A DNA stretch of 64,000 nucleotides from Catenulispora sp. GP43 (GCF_041260665.1 NZ_JBGCCT010000001.1:682001-746000); one strand, 5' to 3'; shown: positions 1-10,165, counted from the stretch's first letter. The notes: generated by a model from the sequence alone, not told the origin. Made by a program: numbers and translations.

Positions 1-1
1 G

Positions 2-2161
2 ACCCCCTACGGCATCGGCACGAAGAACGCCACGAACATCGACCTGCCGCAGCCGGCGTACAACTCCAGCCAGCTGATCCTGATGAACACCGCGCACTAC
101 ATCACCAAGTGGCTGGGGTTGCGGCACGACGGCGGGCCCACGGCCCTGGACCTGCGCGTGCTCGGCGCCGTGGGATGCGTGTTCATCGGGGTCGCGATCG
201 GCCTGCTGTTCGCGGTCATGCGCACTTCGCGCCTGTCCCGCTACCTGGTGTGCGGGGCCGTGCTGCTCATCGTCGCCGACGCCAGCTTCATCGACTTCGC
301 CGCGTCTCCGCTCAGCGAGATCTCGGCCGTCATCGGCCTGCTCTTCCTGCTGCCGGCCATCCTGCTGCTGTTCCGTCCCGGCCGATCCCGCTGGGCCGGA
401 CTGGTTCTGGGCTGCGGCGCCCTGATGTTCCTGGTGACCTCCAAGGCGCAGGACGCGCCGATGGTGGGTCTGGCCGTGCTGCTTCTGGCCTTCCCGGTCA
501 CGGTCGGCCCACTCAAGGGCCGCATCGGCAGCCGGGTTGTTCCCGCCGCGCTGGCGGTGGTCCTGGCCTTCGCGGGCGTCGCGATGACGCCGAAGCAGGA
601 CCCGCACTTCACGCTGCAGACCAAGGCCGACTTCCTGTTCAACGAGCTGCTGTATGTCAGCCCGAACCCGAAGGCCGACATGGCGGCCATGGGCGTGCCG
701 TTCTACTACAGCGCCCAGGTCGGCAAGCCCGCCTGGTGCCCGCCGTACTCGCCGAGCGTGATGGACACCGGGATATACGTCCCGGCCAACAAGGGCGACA
801 AGTTCGTGGCGCGCGACCACTCGAACGACCCGGCGTTGCAGGCGGCGATGAAGACCGGCAACACGTGGAAGTTCATGCTGACGCACCCGGACCGCATGGT
901 CCGCGTCGCCAACGACGCCGCGAACGCCTTCTTCTACGTGCGTCCCACGTACACGGGCCTGTGCGGAGGGTCGCACAAGGACCAGGCCAACCCGCTCGGC
1001 AACTACGCCAACTACCCCAACGGCGGCGACACCGTCGACAAGCGGTTCACCCCGGTGACCAGCGTCCTGGGGCTGTTCCGCGGCATGGGCCTGATCCCGC
1101 TGCTGCTGCTGTGGGCCATCCCGATCTGGGTCGCCGTCCGGCGCCTGGCGCGCAAGCGCGACCGGGTCACCGGTGAGCGCAAGGCGTTCGCGTGGATGAC
1201 CTTGTTCCTGTCGGTCGTGGCCCTGCTGCAGTTCGGCGCGGGGGCCTACTTCGACGGGATCGACACCGCCAAGCACCTCAACCTCTCGATATTCGCCTCG
1301 GTCCTGGCCGTGGTGACTGCTGTGGCCACCGCCCGCCTGCGCCCGGAAGCGGCCGCTGTGGGCATGGTCGGGGCCACTCCCGACCAGACCCGAAGGAGCG
1401 AAACCGACGTGGAGTCCGACGCCAAGGCCCTGAGTGTCCTGGTGATCATCCCGACGTACAACGAGTCGGAGAACCTGGAGAAGATCGTCGCCCGCGTGCA
1501 CGCGGCGAACCCCGACGTGCACGTGCTGGTCGCGGACGACAACTCCCCGGACGGCACCGGCGATCTGGCCGACAAGCTGGCCGGCGCGGACGAGCGGGTC
1601 AAGGTCATGCACCGGGCCGGCAAGGAGGGCCTGGGCAAGGCCTACCTGGCCGGCTTCGCCTGGGGCATCGAGCACGACTACGACGTCATCTGCGAGATGG
1701 ACGCCGACGGCTCGCACCGCCCCGAGGACTTCCCGGCGTTGCTGAAGGCGCTGGTGGCGCAGGACGCCGACCTGGTGCTGGGCTCGCGCTACGTCCCCGG
1801 CGGCAAGACCGTCGGCTGGCCCAAGCGGCGCGAGATCCTGTCCAAGGGCGGCAACACCTGGGTCCGCCTGGTCACCGGCATGAAGCTGGCCGACGCGACC
1901 GGTGGCTACCGCCTGTTCCGCCGGGAGACGCTGGAGAAGATCGACCTGGCGTCGGTCGCCAGCGCCGGCTACACCTTCCAGGTGGACCTGGCCTGGCGCA
2001 CGGTGCGGGCCGGTCTGAAGGTGGTCGAGGTGCCGATCACCTTCGTCGAGCGGGAGCTCGGCGCCTCGAAGATGAGCGGCAACATAGTCGCCGAGGCGCT
2101 GTGGCGGACCACCGTGTGGGGCACCAAGTACCGGCTGAACCGCCTGGTCGGCAAGAAGTAG
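2..2161 (+). CDS. Membrane protein fused to DPM1-like GT2 glycosyltransferase (5' partial)
   Basis: The reading frame is open from base 2 without a stop, so the gene starts upstream of the window; the first ATG inside is at 83. The first ~450 residues are a polytopic membrane region with a long loop. From about nt 1,433 a complete GT2 domain of the polyprenol-phosphate mannose/glucose synthase type follows: [26 protein letters not shown], the metal-binding [21 protein letters not shown] and the family motif [11 protein letters not shown]. Such enzymes load a sugar from a nucleotide onto polyprenyl phosphate at the inner membrane face, and GT-C enzymes use the product outside. The fused membrane part may be that partner (inference). 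A well-spaced AAGGAG (1393-1398) and in-frame GTG (1409) lie exactly at the domain junction, so a free GT2 protein may also be made. Confidence 0.85.
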   Translation, partial: TPYGIGTKNATNIDLPQPAYNSSQLILMNTAHYITKWLGLRHDGGPTALDLRVLGAVGCVFIGVAIGLLFAVMRTSRLSRYLVCGAVLLIVADASFIDFAASPLSEISAVIGLLFLLPAILLLFRPGRSRWAGLVLGCGALMFLVTSKAQDAPMVGLAVLLLAFPVTVGPLKGRIGSRVVPAALAVVLAFAGVAMTPKQDPHFTLQTKADFLFNELLYVSPNPKADMAAMGVPFYYSAQVGKPAWCPPYSPSVMDTGIYVPANKGDKFVARDHSNDPALQAAMKTGNTWKFMLTHPDRMVRVANDAANAFFYVRPTYTGLCGGSHKDQANPLGNYANYPNGGDTVDKRFTPVTSVLGLFRGMGLIPLLLLWAIPIWVAVRRLARKRDRVTGERKAFAWMTLFLSVVALLQFGAGAYFDGIDTAKHLNLSIFASVLAVVTAVATARLRPEAAAVGMVGATPDQTRRSETDVESDAKALSVLVIIPTYNESENLEKIVARVHAANPDVHVLVADDNSPDGTGDLADKLAGADERVKVMHRAGKEGLGKAYLAGFAWGIEHDYDVICEMDADGSHRPEDFPALLKALVAQDADLVLGSRYVPGGKTVGWPKRREILSKGGNTWVRLVTGMKLADATGGYRLFRRETLEKIDLASVASAGYTFQVDLAWRTVRAGLKVVEVPITFVERELGASKMSGNIVAEALWRTTVWGTKYRLNRLVGKK

Positions 2162-2260
2162 GAGCCAAGCCCGTCCGACGGCACGGGGGCTGGGCCCGTC
2201 CCTCCCCGTGCCCGGGCCGCCGAGACCGAACCCCAGATCGCGATTCGTAAGGAACACACC

Positions 2261-3973
2261 GTGACCACTATCGCCGCGGAGCCTGAGGCGGGCCCGCGAA
2301 GCGCAGGCCGGATCCGAGCGTCCAACGAGCTCTGGTCCCGGGCCCTGACCGCCGGGCGCTGGCCGCTGTACGAGGCCGCCGTGGCCTTCGCGGCCGCCGC
2401 GTGGATGCTCGTCTCCACCAAGACCATCAAGGTCTTCGCCCCGCTGGACCGGGTCAGCCAGGTCAGCGGGCTGGCCGCGCTGCAGTTCCGGTTCCTCGTC
2501 CCGGCCCTGGCCCTGGTGGTGTTCCTGCTGCTGGCGCGCCGCACGGAGAAGTACCGGCTGCTCGCCGCGCGGACCGCCTTCGCGGCGCTGCCCGGCTTCA
2601 CCTCGGGCTTCCTGGCCGCCGGGGTGAACCTGGCGCTGCGCGGCGCGAACCTGCCGCTGAACGGCACCTCGGGCGACGCCGGCGACATGGAGCGCTGGGC
2701 GATCATGCTCCAGCACGGCCAGATGACGCACCCCGGCTACCCGCCGCTGTACCCGCGCATCGTCTGGTTCGTCGCGAAGTTCAGCCACGACAACGTCTTC
2801 CTGGGCCTGAAGCACACTGAGATCCTCACCACCGCGGTGCTCGGCCCGCTGACCTACCTGGCGTGGCGCTTCGTCGTCTCCCGGCCGTGGGCGTGCGTGC
2901 TGGCCGTGGTGTACGTGCCGACGCTGGCCGAGCCGTACAAGGCCTACGAGCCGCTGGTGCTGGCCATCGTCATCCCGATCGTCATCGCCTTCCTGCGCTA
3001 TCTGCAGACCAGCCCGACCAAGGGCCTGGTGCACCTGGCGATCGCGGGTCTGGCCTGGGGCCTGCTGGTCGGCGAGATCTTCATCCTGTTCGCCGGCCCC
3101 TTCTACTGGGCGGCCTTCGGCGTCGCGCTGGGCGCCGCGGTGATGTTCCCCTGGCGCACCGGATGGCGCCACGGCGCGACCCTGCTGGGCGCCACGGTGG
3201 TCGGGTTCCTGATCCCCTCCTACCACCTGATCGACGGCCTGCTGCACGAGGCGCCGGACCCGTACTTCTTCTTCGGCACCAGCCAGGACCCTGCGTACAC
3301 CTTCGTGTACCTCACGGACATGCCCGGCAACGCCATCCGCAACGGCACCTGGCCGCCGACCGGCGAGCTCGGCGGCGTGGGCGTCTTCGGCGCCATCGTC
3401 CTGGTCCTGACCGGCGTCGCGATCTGGCTCGGCATGCGCCGCACCCCGGTCCTGCTCACCGCCGGCCTGCTCACCGGCGGCTGGCTGATGCGCTTCTATC
3501 TGGCCTCGCATGAGTACCGCGACCAGCTGGTCCGCTACTGGCCGCGCACCACGACCTTCTCGCTGTACTGCTTCCTGATCCTGGCGGTGTTCGCCGTCAA
3601 GCTGATCGGCGAGCGCGCGCAGGAGTTCCTGGCCGAGCACCGCAAGCTCACGGCGACCGTGCGGCAGCAGGCAGCGGCTGCAAAGGCCGAGAGCGAGCCC
3701 GAGACCGCGGCGCAGGAGTCGGACGCCGAGGGCGAGGCCCTGGTGCCCGCGCAGCGTGGACGGCGCTCCGGCGGGCGGGTGCCGGTGCCGTTCCAGACCG
3801 GCATGGTCGGCCTGGCGTTCGCGCTCACACTGTTCACCGGCATGTCCGCCTCGGCGGCCACCGACAAGATCATGCCGAAGAACGACGGCTCCGAGGGCCA
3901 GCTGGCCTGGCACGCGCACTTCGACTCCCCGGCGAACCTGGTGCAGGGGATCACGAAGGTCAACGGCAAGTAG
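2261..3973 (+). CDS. Polytopic membrane glycosyltransferase, GT-C type (AftA-like candidate)
   Basis: 570 residues with roughly ten to twelve membrane segments and a charged Glu/Ala-rich cytoplasmic loop near residues 465-505. A loop after the first segments has GTSGDAGDMERWAIMLQ followed by HPGYPPLYPRIVW. An acidic first loop and a YPPLY-type motif recall GT-C transferases that use lipid-linked donors, including the actinobacterial arabinofuranosyltransferase AftA; I infer this from layout, not from a firm match. GTG start with AAGGAA 7 nt upstream. It follows the fused GT2 gene after ~100 bp in the same direction and ends at a strong terminator, so the two may form one transcription unit. 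The acceptor and sugar are unknown. Confidence 0.75.
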   Translation: MTTIAAEPEAGPRSAGRIRASNELWSRALTAGRWPLYEAAVAFAAAAWMLVSTKTIKVFAPLDRVSQVSGLAALQFRFLVPALALVVFLLLARRTEKYRLLAARTAFAALPGFTSGFLAAGVNLALRGANLPLNGTSGDAGDMERWAIMLQHGQMTHPGYPPLYPRIVWFVAKFSHDNVFLGLKHTEILTTAVLGPLTYLAWRFVVSRPWACVLAVVYVPTLAEPYKAYEPLVLAIVIPIVIAFLRYLQTSPTKGLVHLAIAGLAWGLLVGEIFILFAGPFYWAAFGVALGAAVMFPWRTGWRHGATLLGATVVGFLIPSYHLIDGLLHEAPDPYFFFGTSQDPAYTFVYLTDMPGNAIRNGTWPPTGELGGVGVFGAIVLVLTGVAIWLGMRRTPVLLTAGLLTGGWLMRFYLASHEYRDQLVRYWPRTTTFSLYCFLILAVFAVKLIGERAQEFLAEHRKLTATVRQQAAAAKAESEPETAAQESDAEGEALVPAQRGRRSGGRVPVPFQTGMVGLAFALTLFTGMSASAATDKIMPKNDGSEGQLAWHAHFDSPANLVQGITKVNGK

Positions 3974-3989
3974 GCGGTAGAGCACGGCG

Positions 3990-4035
3990 GAAGGGCCCGG
4001 TTCCAGCGGCGGAGGCTGCTGGAACCGGGCCCTTC
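3990..4035. terminator. Strong bidirectional terminator hairpin
   Basis: Perfect 18-bp inverted repeat (3990-4007 and 4018-4035) with a 10-nt loop, between the convergent genes ending at 3973 (+) and 4100 (-). No long T run, as is common in actinobacteria. Confidence 0.85.
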
Positions 4036-4099
4036 GGGTTTCGCGACTTCGTCGGCTGAGAAAAGGTGGGCGGGTGGGCTGGCGCCCGTGCGCAGCCCC

Positions 4100-4999
4100 C
4101 TACCGCACCCCGTGCCGCAGCATCGCCTTGGCCGCCCCGCCGTCCCGGGCCTTCGCCGCGCCGGGGATCTGGCTCAGCGCGTTCAGCCGCGACAGCAGCC
4201 GGCGGCGGGCCGCGCGCTCGGCCGTCTTCCAGTTCAGCGCGATCAGCTCGGCCTGGATGTCCTCGAAGTACTTGCGCTCCTGCTCGAAGCGGCGGCCGCT
4301 GCGGGCGAAGGAGCTGGAGTGGCTGGAGCCGTGGCGGCGGTAGCGGAAGGCCACCTCGCTGCCGGCCACGACCTCGCCGCCGGCCATGATGACGTCCACG
4401 ATGAAGGCCAGATCGTGCGCGGCGTCGATGCCCTCGCGGTAGGACACCTTCTGCAGGTGCTCGCGGCGGTAGCAGGAGGCCGGGGTGTACAGCCAGTTGC
4501 TGCGCAGCAGGCTCGCCGCGCCCGCGTCGCCCTTGAGGACGACCTCGCCGGTGCCGGGGCGGGTCAGGCGCTTGATCTTGTCCGGGAGCGGGAAGTGCGG
4601 GGCGCCGGCCTCGTCGATGACCTCGACCGCGGGCTGGACCATCGCGGCGTCCGGGTGGCGGCGGATCAGGTCGGCGACCGCGCGGCCGTAGTTCGGGTTC
4701 ACCAGGTCGTCGGCGCCGGGCATGGCGAACCAGTCACCTTCGGCGAGCTCTATGCAACGGTACGTGTTCGCGTTGTTGCCGAGGTTCTTCTCGTTGCGGA
4801 CGTACCGGATGCGGTCGTCCTCCAGGGCACGGACCGTGCGCTCGACTTCCAGGCCGTCCGGGTAGGCGTCCTCGACCACCGTCAGCCGCCAGTCGGTGTC
4901 CTCCAGGGCCCTGATGCTGGCGATGGTCTGGTGCAGGTACTCCGGACTCCCGTAGTAGGGGATGAGGAACTCGATCACCGCAGCGTCGCCGCCAGTCAT
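4100..4999 (-). CDS. GT2 family glycosyltransferase
   Basis: 299 residues with a GT-A fold: EFLIPYYGSPEYLHQTIASI, WRLTVVEDAYPD, NEKNLGNNANTYRC and the acidic PGADDLVNPNY in the metal-binding (DXD) position. C-terminal residues ~200-299 are basic and helical, as in transferases that dock on the membrane. Start chosen at the ATG beginning MTGGDAAVIEF, with GAGGGG upstream; an extension to 5032 has no ribosome site. It is a paralog of the gene at 15194-16120 (shared PYYG and DWRLTVV motifs and the same tail layout). It is divergent from the flippase at 5154, with which it shares a 154-bp promoter region. Donor and acceptor cannot be read from sequence. Confidence 0.85.
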   Translation of the reverse strand: MTGGDAAVIEFLIPYYGSPEYLHQTIASIRALEDTDWRLTVVEDAYPDGLEVERTVRALEDDRIRYVRNEKNLGNNANTYRCIELAEGDWFAMPGADDLVNPNYGRAVADLIRRHPDAAMVQPAVEVIDEAGAPHFPLPDKIKRLTRPGTGEVVLKGDAGAASLLRSNWLYTPASCYRREHLQKVSYREGIDAAHDLAFIVDVIMAGGEVVAGSEVAFRYRRHGSSHSSSFARSGRRFEQERKYFEDIQAELIALNWKTAERAARRRLLSRLNALSQIPGAAKARDGGAAKAMLRHGVR

Positions 5000-5153
5000 G
5001 GCGCCCACCCCTCTCGACATCCTGTGGAACAAGCCAACATGCTACATAAAACGTAGGCAGGCCCGAGGCGTGCTCGCGCCACCCCGCGGATCTGGCACTA
5101 TCGACACGTCCCCCTCGCCGCCCGCACCACCTCCAGGCCCCGGTGATTCCTCG

Positions 5154-6605
5154 ATGACGCTGACCTCGATACGCCGCCTCGCCAAATCCCCCTCGGCGAT
5201 GATGACGGCTTCGGTTCTCCTGGTGGCCGGCGGCGGCTACCTGTTCCTGATGCTGGCCGGCGGACTGAGCGACAAGAAAGAGGCCGCCGCCATGGCCTCG
5301 ATGTACGTCCTGGTCAACCTCATCGGCCAGGGCGTCTTCGCGGGACTGGAGCAGGAGACCAGCCGCTCCCTGAGCCGGGCGGCGGCGGTCGGGGACGACA
5401 CCGGTCCGGTGATGCGCCGCGCCGTCCGGCACACGGCCGCGCTGCTCGCGGTGTGCTGCGTGTTCGTGGCGGCCGCCTCGCCGATCCTGGTGGCCGGGCC
5501 GCTGCACAAGCAGTGGGTCCTGATCCCCACCGTGCTGGTCGGGACGGTCAGCTACGCGCTGTCATACCTCGTACGCGGTCTGCTCGGGGGGCAGCAGCTG
5601 TTCGGCGGCTACTCCGCGACCCTCGTCGCCGAGGGCCTTTCGCGCATCGTGCCGTGCCTGGCGATCGTGGCCGTCGGCGCCGGCTCGGCCCTCATCTACT
5701 GCGCCGTGTACTCCTGCGGCCTCTTCTTCTCCGCCGGGATCGGCTGGTACTTCTGGCTCCGGCCCCGGCTCGCGCGGCAGCGCGCTGAGGCGGCCGGCAC
5801 CGCGGCCTCCGCCACCCACGCCGACGCCGCTGTCCACGCCGACGCGAAGGCCGACGCCAACGCCAACGCCGACACCGACACCCACGAGTCGGGCCTGCGG
5901 GCCTGGTACTCCGCCGGCCTGCTGTTCCTCGTCGGCGCCGCCCTGCTGACCCAGCTGGTCGCGAACCTCCCGGCCCTCGGCGCCAGCTCCCGCCTCGGCG
6001 CGCACCCGGCCACCGCCACCGCCTTCGTCCAGGCCGCCACCCTGGCCCGCATCCCGCTGCTGCTCGTCGGCCCGGTGACGGCGCTGCTGCTGCCGCGCCT
6101 GACGGCCGCCGGCGCGATCGGCGACATGCGCGCGGTGCGCACCACGGTCCGCACCGGCTCGATCGCCATGCTGGCCCTGGGCTCCCTGGCCGGGGCCGGG
6201 CTCGGGGTGCTGGGCCCGTGGGTGCTCAAGACCTTCTTCCACGCCTCCGGGATCTCCGCGCTTTCCCTGGTGCTGATGGCGATCGGGACGGCGGGCCTGA
6301 TGACCGTCGGCGTCCTGCAGCCGACGCTGATCGGCCTGGCCCGCCAGCGCCAGGTGCCGATCGCCTGGGTGATCGGCGCGGTCGCGATGGGTGTGGCCGT
6401 GGTGTGGCCGGGCGACCCGGTCGCGGCGGCGGTCGCGGCCTCGCTGGTCGGCCCGGCCGGCGTGGTGCTGGCGATGGCCTTCAGCCTCAGGGGTCTGCGG
6501 AACGCCCGCTTCGCCGGGGCCGAGGACGCCCTTGCGGCCGATCCGGCCGATCCGGCGGGCGCCCCGACCCCGGCCGCCGAGGCCCAGGCCGCCGGCCGGG
6601 TGTGA
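5154..6605 (+). CDS. Polysaccharide flippase-like membrane protein (MOP superfamily)
   Basis: 483 residues with about 12-14 membrane helices and no soluble domain, the pattern of Wzx/MATE-type exporters of undecaprenyl-linked glycans. The motif GVFAGLEQETSRSLSR in the second helix pair is nearly repeated in the protein at 17519-19087, so these two are paralogs. A cytoplasmic loop near residues 215-250 holds a low-complexity Ala/Asp/Asn stretch (ADAKADANANADTDTHE) absent from the paralog. Start at the ATG of MTLTSIRRLAKSP, next to the first helix; upstream in-frame codons overlap the divergent promoter region. Placement among glycosyltransferases supports lipid-linked oligosaccharide export; the substrate is unknown. 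Confidence 0.75.
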   Translation: MTLTSIRRLAKSPSAMMTASVLLVAGGGYLFLMLAGGLSDKKEAAAMASMYVLVNLIGQGVFAGLEQETSRSLSRAAAVGDDTGPVMRRAVRHTAALLAVCCVFVAAASPILVAGPLHKQWVLIPTVLVGTVSYALSYLVRGLLGGQQLFGGYSATLVAEGLSRIVPCLAIVAVGAGSALIYCAVYSCGLFFSAGIGWYFWLRPRLARQRAEAAGTAASATHADAAVHADAKADANANADTDTHESGLRAWYSAGLLFLVGAALLTQLVANLPALGASSRLGAHPATATAFVQAATLARIPLLLVGPVTALLLPRLTAAGAIGDMRAVRTTVRTGSIAMLALGSLAGAGLGVLGPWVLKTFFHASGISALSLVLMAIGTAGLMTVGVLQPTLIGLARQRQVPIAWVIGAVAMGVAVVWPGDPVAAAVAASLVGPAGVVLAMAFSLRGLRNARFAGAEDALAADPADPAGAPTPAAEAQAAGRV

Positions 6606-6683
6606 CCCCGGTCACCGGCCCGGAATTCGCCGGCCGTCGCCGTCTTCACAGCAAGGTGGGTCGATCCGTACGATGAACGGCCC

Positions 6684-6689
6684 TAAACT
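6684..6689 (+). promoter_or_regulatory. -10 box TAAACT for a leaderless transcript
   Basis: TAAACT ends 6 nt before the ATG at 6696, so transcription should start at or next to the start codon. No good -35 is seen at 17-18 bp and there is no Shine-Dalgarno. Confidence 0.6.
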
Positions 6690-6695
6690 GACGGG

Positions 6696-8294
6696 ATGCC
6701 ATCCGCCCCGTCCCGTACCGCCCTGCGCCTGAAGCCGCGCTCGACGGGGACGAAGGCGTTCCTGCTGGCGTTCGTCGGCTTCTTCCTGCTGGGCTCCGCC
6801 TGGTCCCTGGCCATGCCCTACGACGGCTCGGCGGATGAGTTCCGTCACGTCGTGCGCGCCTACGGCGTGCTGGACGGCCAGATCAACGTCGCCGACGCGC
6901 ACATCACCGTGCCCAAGAGCCTGGTCCCGAACGGCATCGCCGACCCGGACCCGCAGTCCTGCATGCGCTGGAAGCTCAACGTCACCGCGGCCTGCGTGGC
7001 CTCCCCCGCGCCCGGCGACGAGCACCGCATGGTGGTCACCACCAGCGGAGCGGCGAACTACAACCCGATCTACTACGCCGTCACCGGCTGGCCGATCAAG
7101 CTCTTCCCGGACTACCACGGCGTCATCGCCGCACGGCTCCTGACCTGCCTGCTGACCAGCGCGCTGCTCGGCGGCGCGGTGGCGGTCGCGGCCCGGCTGG
7201 CGCGCGGCCGCGGGCCGCTGGTGCTCGGCGGCGTCCTGCTGGCCGTGACCCCGGTCGCGGTGAACCTCACCGGCGCGGTGAACCCGGCCGGTCCGGAGAT
7301 CGCGGCCGCGGTCGCGGTGTGGACCTCGCTGATCGCGATCCTGATGGCCCGCGACGACTCCAAGTGGACACTCGCCTTGTTCGGCGTCTCGGCCGGCGTC
7401 CTGGCCGTCCTGCGCGAACTGGGCATCGGCTGGCTGCTGGCGGCCCTGGTGGTGACCGCGTTCGGGGCCGGCACGGAACGGCTCCGCGAGCTGGCCCGCC
7501 GACGATCGGTCCAGGTCTGGTCGGCGGTCGTGGTGCTCGCCGCGGCGGTCGGCGCGGGCTGGATACTGCTGTCCACCCAGGCCGGCATCCCGGCCAGCGG
7601 CCAGTCGACCAACGCCATCCCGCACGGCATGAGCCTGCTGGTCAAGGAGCTGACCCACCGGGTCCCGATGTACACCAACGGCCTGGTCGGGCTGACCTCC
7701 TTCGGGGACGTCGCGGTCCCGCTGCCGCTGGTCCTGGTCTGGTTCGCGGCCGTCGGCGCGCTCCTGGTCGCGGCCGCGCGCCGGGCCGGCGGGCGGGTGC
7801 TGCTGCAACTGGCGGCGATCGTGGCCGGCGGCTACCTGTTCCTGGTCGCCGCCGACCTGCAGGCCGCGGCCGGCGGCTGGTGGTTCTCGCAGGGCCGTTA
7901 CGCGCTGCCGATGCTGGTCGGGGCGCCGATCCTGGCCGGGTTCGTGCTCGCCGACCGGGGCCTGGTCGCGGTCCCGCGCCAGGCCACGGTGATGCGCTGG
8001 GCCGCCTGGATCCTGATCCCGACCCAGGGCGTCGCGCTGTGGATCACCATGATCCGGTTCCAGCACGCCTTCCACGGCCTGCACCCGAACCTGTTCTTCC
8101 TGTTCGGTGAGACCTCGTCGGTGAACCCGTTCTCCGGGGCGTGGACGCCCCCTGGCTCCGGGGTCCCGGCGGTACTGCTCGGTGTGGCCGGCGTCGTGGT
8201 GTTGCTCACCCTGGCCCTGAGGGCGGCCCGCTCCATGCCGATATCGGACGTCGAAACGGTCACAATCCGTGAACGGTATATAAGGATTTCATAA
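6696..8294 (+). CDS. DUF2142 polytopic membrane protein
   Basis: 532 residues, ~11-12 membrane helices. After the first helix comes AMPYDGSADEFRHVVRAYGV, the DUF2142 pattern of an acidic DE pair followed by H and aromatic residues in the first extracytoplasmic loop. Further family features are NYNPIYYAVTGWP and NLTGAVNPAGPEIAAA. DUF2142 proteins resemble GT-C transferases and are typical of actinobacterial polysaccharide loci; no reaction is assigned here. The ATG sits 6 nt after a -10 box, implying a leaderless mRNA. The next gene is a clear paralog. Confidence 0.85.
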   Translation: MPSAPSRTALRLKPRSTGTKAFLLAFVGFFLLGSAWSLAMPYDGSADEFRHVVRAYGVLDGQINVADAHITVPKSLVPNGIADPDPQSCMRWKLNVTAACVASPAPGDEHRMVVTTSGAANYNPIYYAVTGWPIKLFPDYHGVIAARLLTCLLTSALLGGAVAVAARLARGRGPLVLGGVLLAVTPVAVNLTGAVNPAGPEIAAAVAVWTSLIAILMARDDSKWTLALFGVSAGVLAVLRELGIGWLLAALVVTAFGAGTERLRELARRRSVQVWSAVVVLAAAVGAGWILLSTQAGIPASGQSTNAIPHGMSLLVKELTHRVPMYTNGLVGLTSFGDVAVPLPLVLVWFAAVGALLVAAARRAGGRVLLQLAAIVAGGYLFLVAADLQAAAGGWWFSQGRYALPMLVGAPILAGFVLADRGLVAVPRQATVMRWAAWILIPTQGVALWITMIRFQHAFHGLHPNLFFLFGETSSVNPFSGAWTPPGSGVPAVLLGVAGVVVLLTLALRAARSMPISDVETVTIRERYIRIS

Positions 8295-8406
8295 GCGCCG
8301 ACGTCCCTTACCTGGACAGGTCGCTAGCATGGATGGACGCCCGAGGGCCATGGGGGAGCGGCCGGTTTCGTTGCGGGGCGGGTCACCGGACGAAGGAGTA
8401 CGACGG

Positions 8407-10158
8407 ATGCGGCATCGGTTGGTCGCGGGCATCGCCCCCGACACCTGGACCCCGCGCCGCGTCTGGATCACCGCGTTCCTGGCCTTCTTCGCCCTGGCCG
8501 CCGCCTGGGCCCTGGCCTCCCCGCTGACCTCGGTCCCGGACGAGCCCTGGCACATGGTGAAGGCCGCGGCCACGGTCCGGGGCCAGCTGCACGGCACGCC
8601 GATCACGGTCATCACGCACAACGGCCGGGTCACCAACGAAGTCCCGATGACCGGCTACCGCCTGCCGACCGCGTACTCGTTCCTGACGAACCTGCACGAG
8701 TGCTACTTCAACAGCCCTTATGTCACCGCCGCCTGCTCCCGGCACCTGGGCTCGCTGCCCGGCACCGCCCTGGCCGGCACCACCGCCGGGTCCAACAACC
8801 CCCTGTACTACCTCGCGGTCGGCTGGCCGAGCCTGCTGTCGCCGGGGCCGCTGGGGATGTACGGCATGCGCCTGGTCTCGGCCGCGCTGAGCTCGGCGAT
8901 GCTGGCCAGCGCGGTGGTCACGGCCTTCGGCTGGAGCCGGCGCCGGCGCTACCCGATGGCCGCGGTGCTGGCCGCCGCGACCCCGATGGTGCTGTTCCTG
9001 AACGGTTCGGTGAACCCGAACTCGCTGGAGGCCACCTCGGCCCTGCTGCTGTGGGCCGCCGTCCTCAGCCTGCTGACGGACCCCCGCCCGGAGCTGGTGC
9101 CCCGGCTGCTCACCCGGGCCGGCCTGGCCACGATCGCGCTGGTGTCGGTCCGGCAGCTGGGCCCGGCGTGGGCGCTGGTCATCATCGTCTGCGCGGCGCT
9201 GGCCGGCCACAGCGGAGCCCTGCGCTCGGTGCTGCGGCGGCCCGCGGTCTGGCTGTGGACGGCCGTGGTCGGCGTGGTGGGTCTGGGCTCGATCGCCTGG
9301 ACCGCGAAGTTCAACGTCCTGGGCACCGGCACCGCGGCCACCCACCCGGAGCTGACCTTCCCGGTCGCGGCCGAGCACACCTTCGGGCTGAGCGTGGACT
9401 ACATGCGGCAGATGGTCGGCTTCTTCGGCTGGCTGGACGTGCGCGCGCCGTACAACCTGGCCGAGCTGTGGTTCATCCCGGTCCTGGCGCTGATCGCGGG
9501 CGCGGTGGCCGCCGGGCGGCTGCGCGAGATCGCGGCGCTGGCCGTGCTGGCCGGCTCGGTGGTCTTCATCCCGGTGCTGGCGCAGGGCCGCCAGGCGGCC
9601 AGCCTGGGCTACATCTGGCAGGGCCGCTACCTGCTGGCGGTGGCCGTCGGCCTGCCGCTGCTGGCCGCGACGATACTGGCCAAGCGCGAACCGCGGCGGG
9701 AGCGGCTGCGCGGCGCGGTGGCCCGGCTGCCGCTCGCGGTGACGGCGTCGACGCTGGTCCTCGGCTTCCTGATGTTCTACATGACGCTGCGCCGCTACGC
9801 CGTGGGCACCTATGGCCCGCTGCTTTCGCTGCACCCGACGTGGAACCCGCCCGGGACGATCGCCGGCGTGGTGCTGCTGTACCTGGCCGGCGCCGGGCTG
9901 GCCGCGCTGGTGGTGCTCAAGAGCTGGGCGCCGTATCCGGCGGAGGCGAGCGAGGGTTCCGGTGGAGACTTCCCGGCCCCGGACCGGACGGTGGTCACGG
10001 TGCCCGCCCCGGCCGCGGTCAACGGGACCGGCAACGGCCCGAACGGCGCCAACGGCGCCAACGGCAAGCAGCACTCCGCGAACGGATCGGGCACGGCCAT
10101 CGCGCCGGGCCCGAGCTCGGCGGAGGACCGCGGCCCGGCGGTCACCTCAGCCTCCTGA
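8407..10158 (+). CDS. DUF2142 polytopic membrane protein, second copy
   Basis: 583 residues. Same architecture as its upstream neighbour: first helix, then LTSVPDEPWHMVKAAATVRG, then NNPLYYLAVGWPSLL and LNGSVNPNSLEATSALLLW. Start set at the ATG beginning MRHRLVAGIAPDTW because AAGGAG (8393-8398) lies 8 nt upstream; the more distal ATG at 8329 lacks this. A hydrophilic C-terminal tail (~residues 520-583) contains an Asn/Gly-rich stretch (NGTGNGPNGANGANGK). The two genes are 112 bp apart. Tandem DUF2142 copies suggest two GT-C-like steps or acceptors; the function is unproven. It converges on the GT2 gene at 10166 with 7 bp between stops. Confidence 0.85.
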   Translation: MRHRLVAGIAPDTWTPRRVWITAFLAFFALAAAWALASPLTSVPDEPWHMVKAAATVRGQLHGTPITVITHNGRVTNEVPMTGYRLPTAYSFLTNLHECYFNSPYVTAACSRHLGSLPGTALAGTTAGSNNPLYYLAVGWPSLLSPGPLGMYGMRLVSAALSSAMLASAVVTAFGWSRRRRYPMAAVLAAATPMVLFLNGSVNPNSLEATSALLLWAAVLSLLTDPRPELVPRLLTRAGLATIALVSVRQLGPAWALVIIVCAALAGHSGALRSVLRRPAVWLWTAVVGVVGLGSIAWTAKFNVLGTGTAATHPELTFPVAAEHTFGLSVDYMRQMVGFFGWLDVRAPYNLAELWFIPVLALIAGAVAAGRLREIAALAVLAGSVVFIPVLAQGRQAASLGYIWQGRYLLAVAVGLPLLAATILAKREPRRERLRGAVARLPLAVTASTLVLGFLMFYMTLRRYAVGTYGPLLSLHPTWNPPGTIAGVVLLYLAGAGLAALVVLKSWAPYPAEASEGSGGDFPAPDRTVVTVPAPAAVNGTGNGPNGANGANGKQHSANGSGTAIAPGPSSAEDRGPAVTSAS

Positions 10159-10165
10159 GCGGGTC

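Noticed and set aside
8289-8406. Promoter with TAGCAT (8325-8330) for the second DUF2142 gene
   Set aside because: No -35 at a usual distance and it would leave a 70-nt leader; too weak to list.
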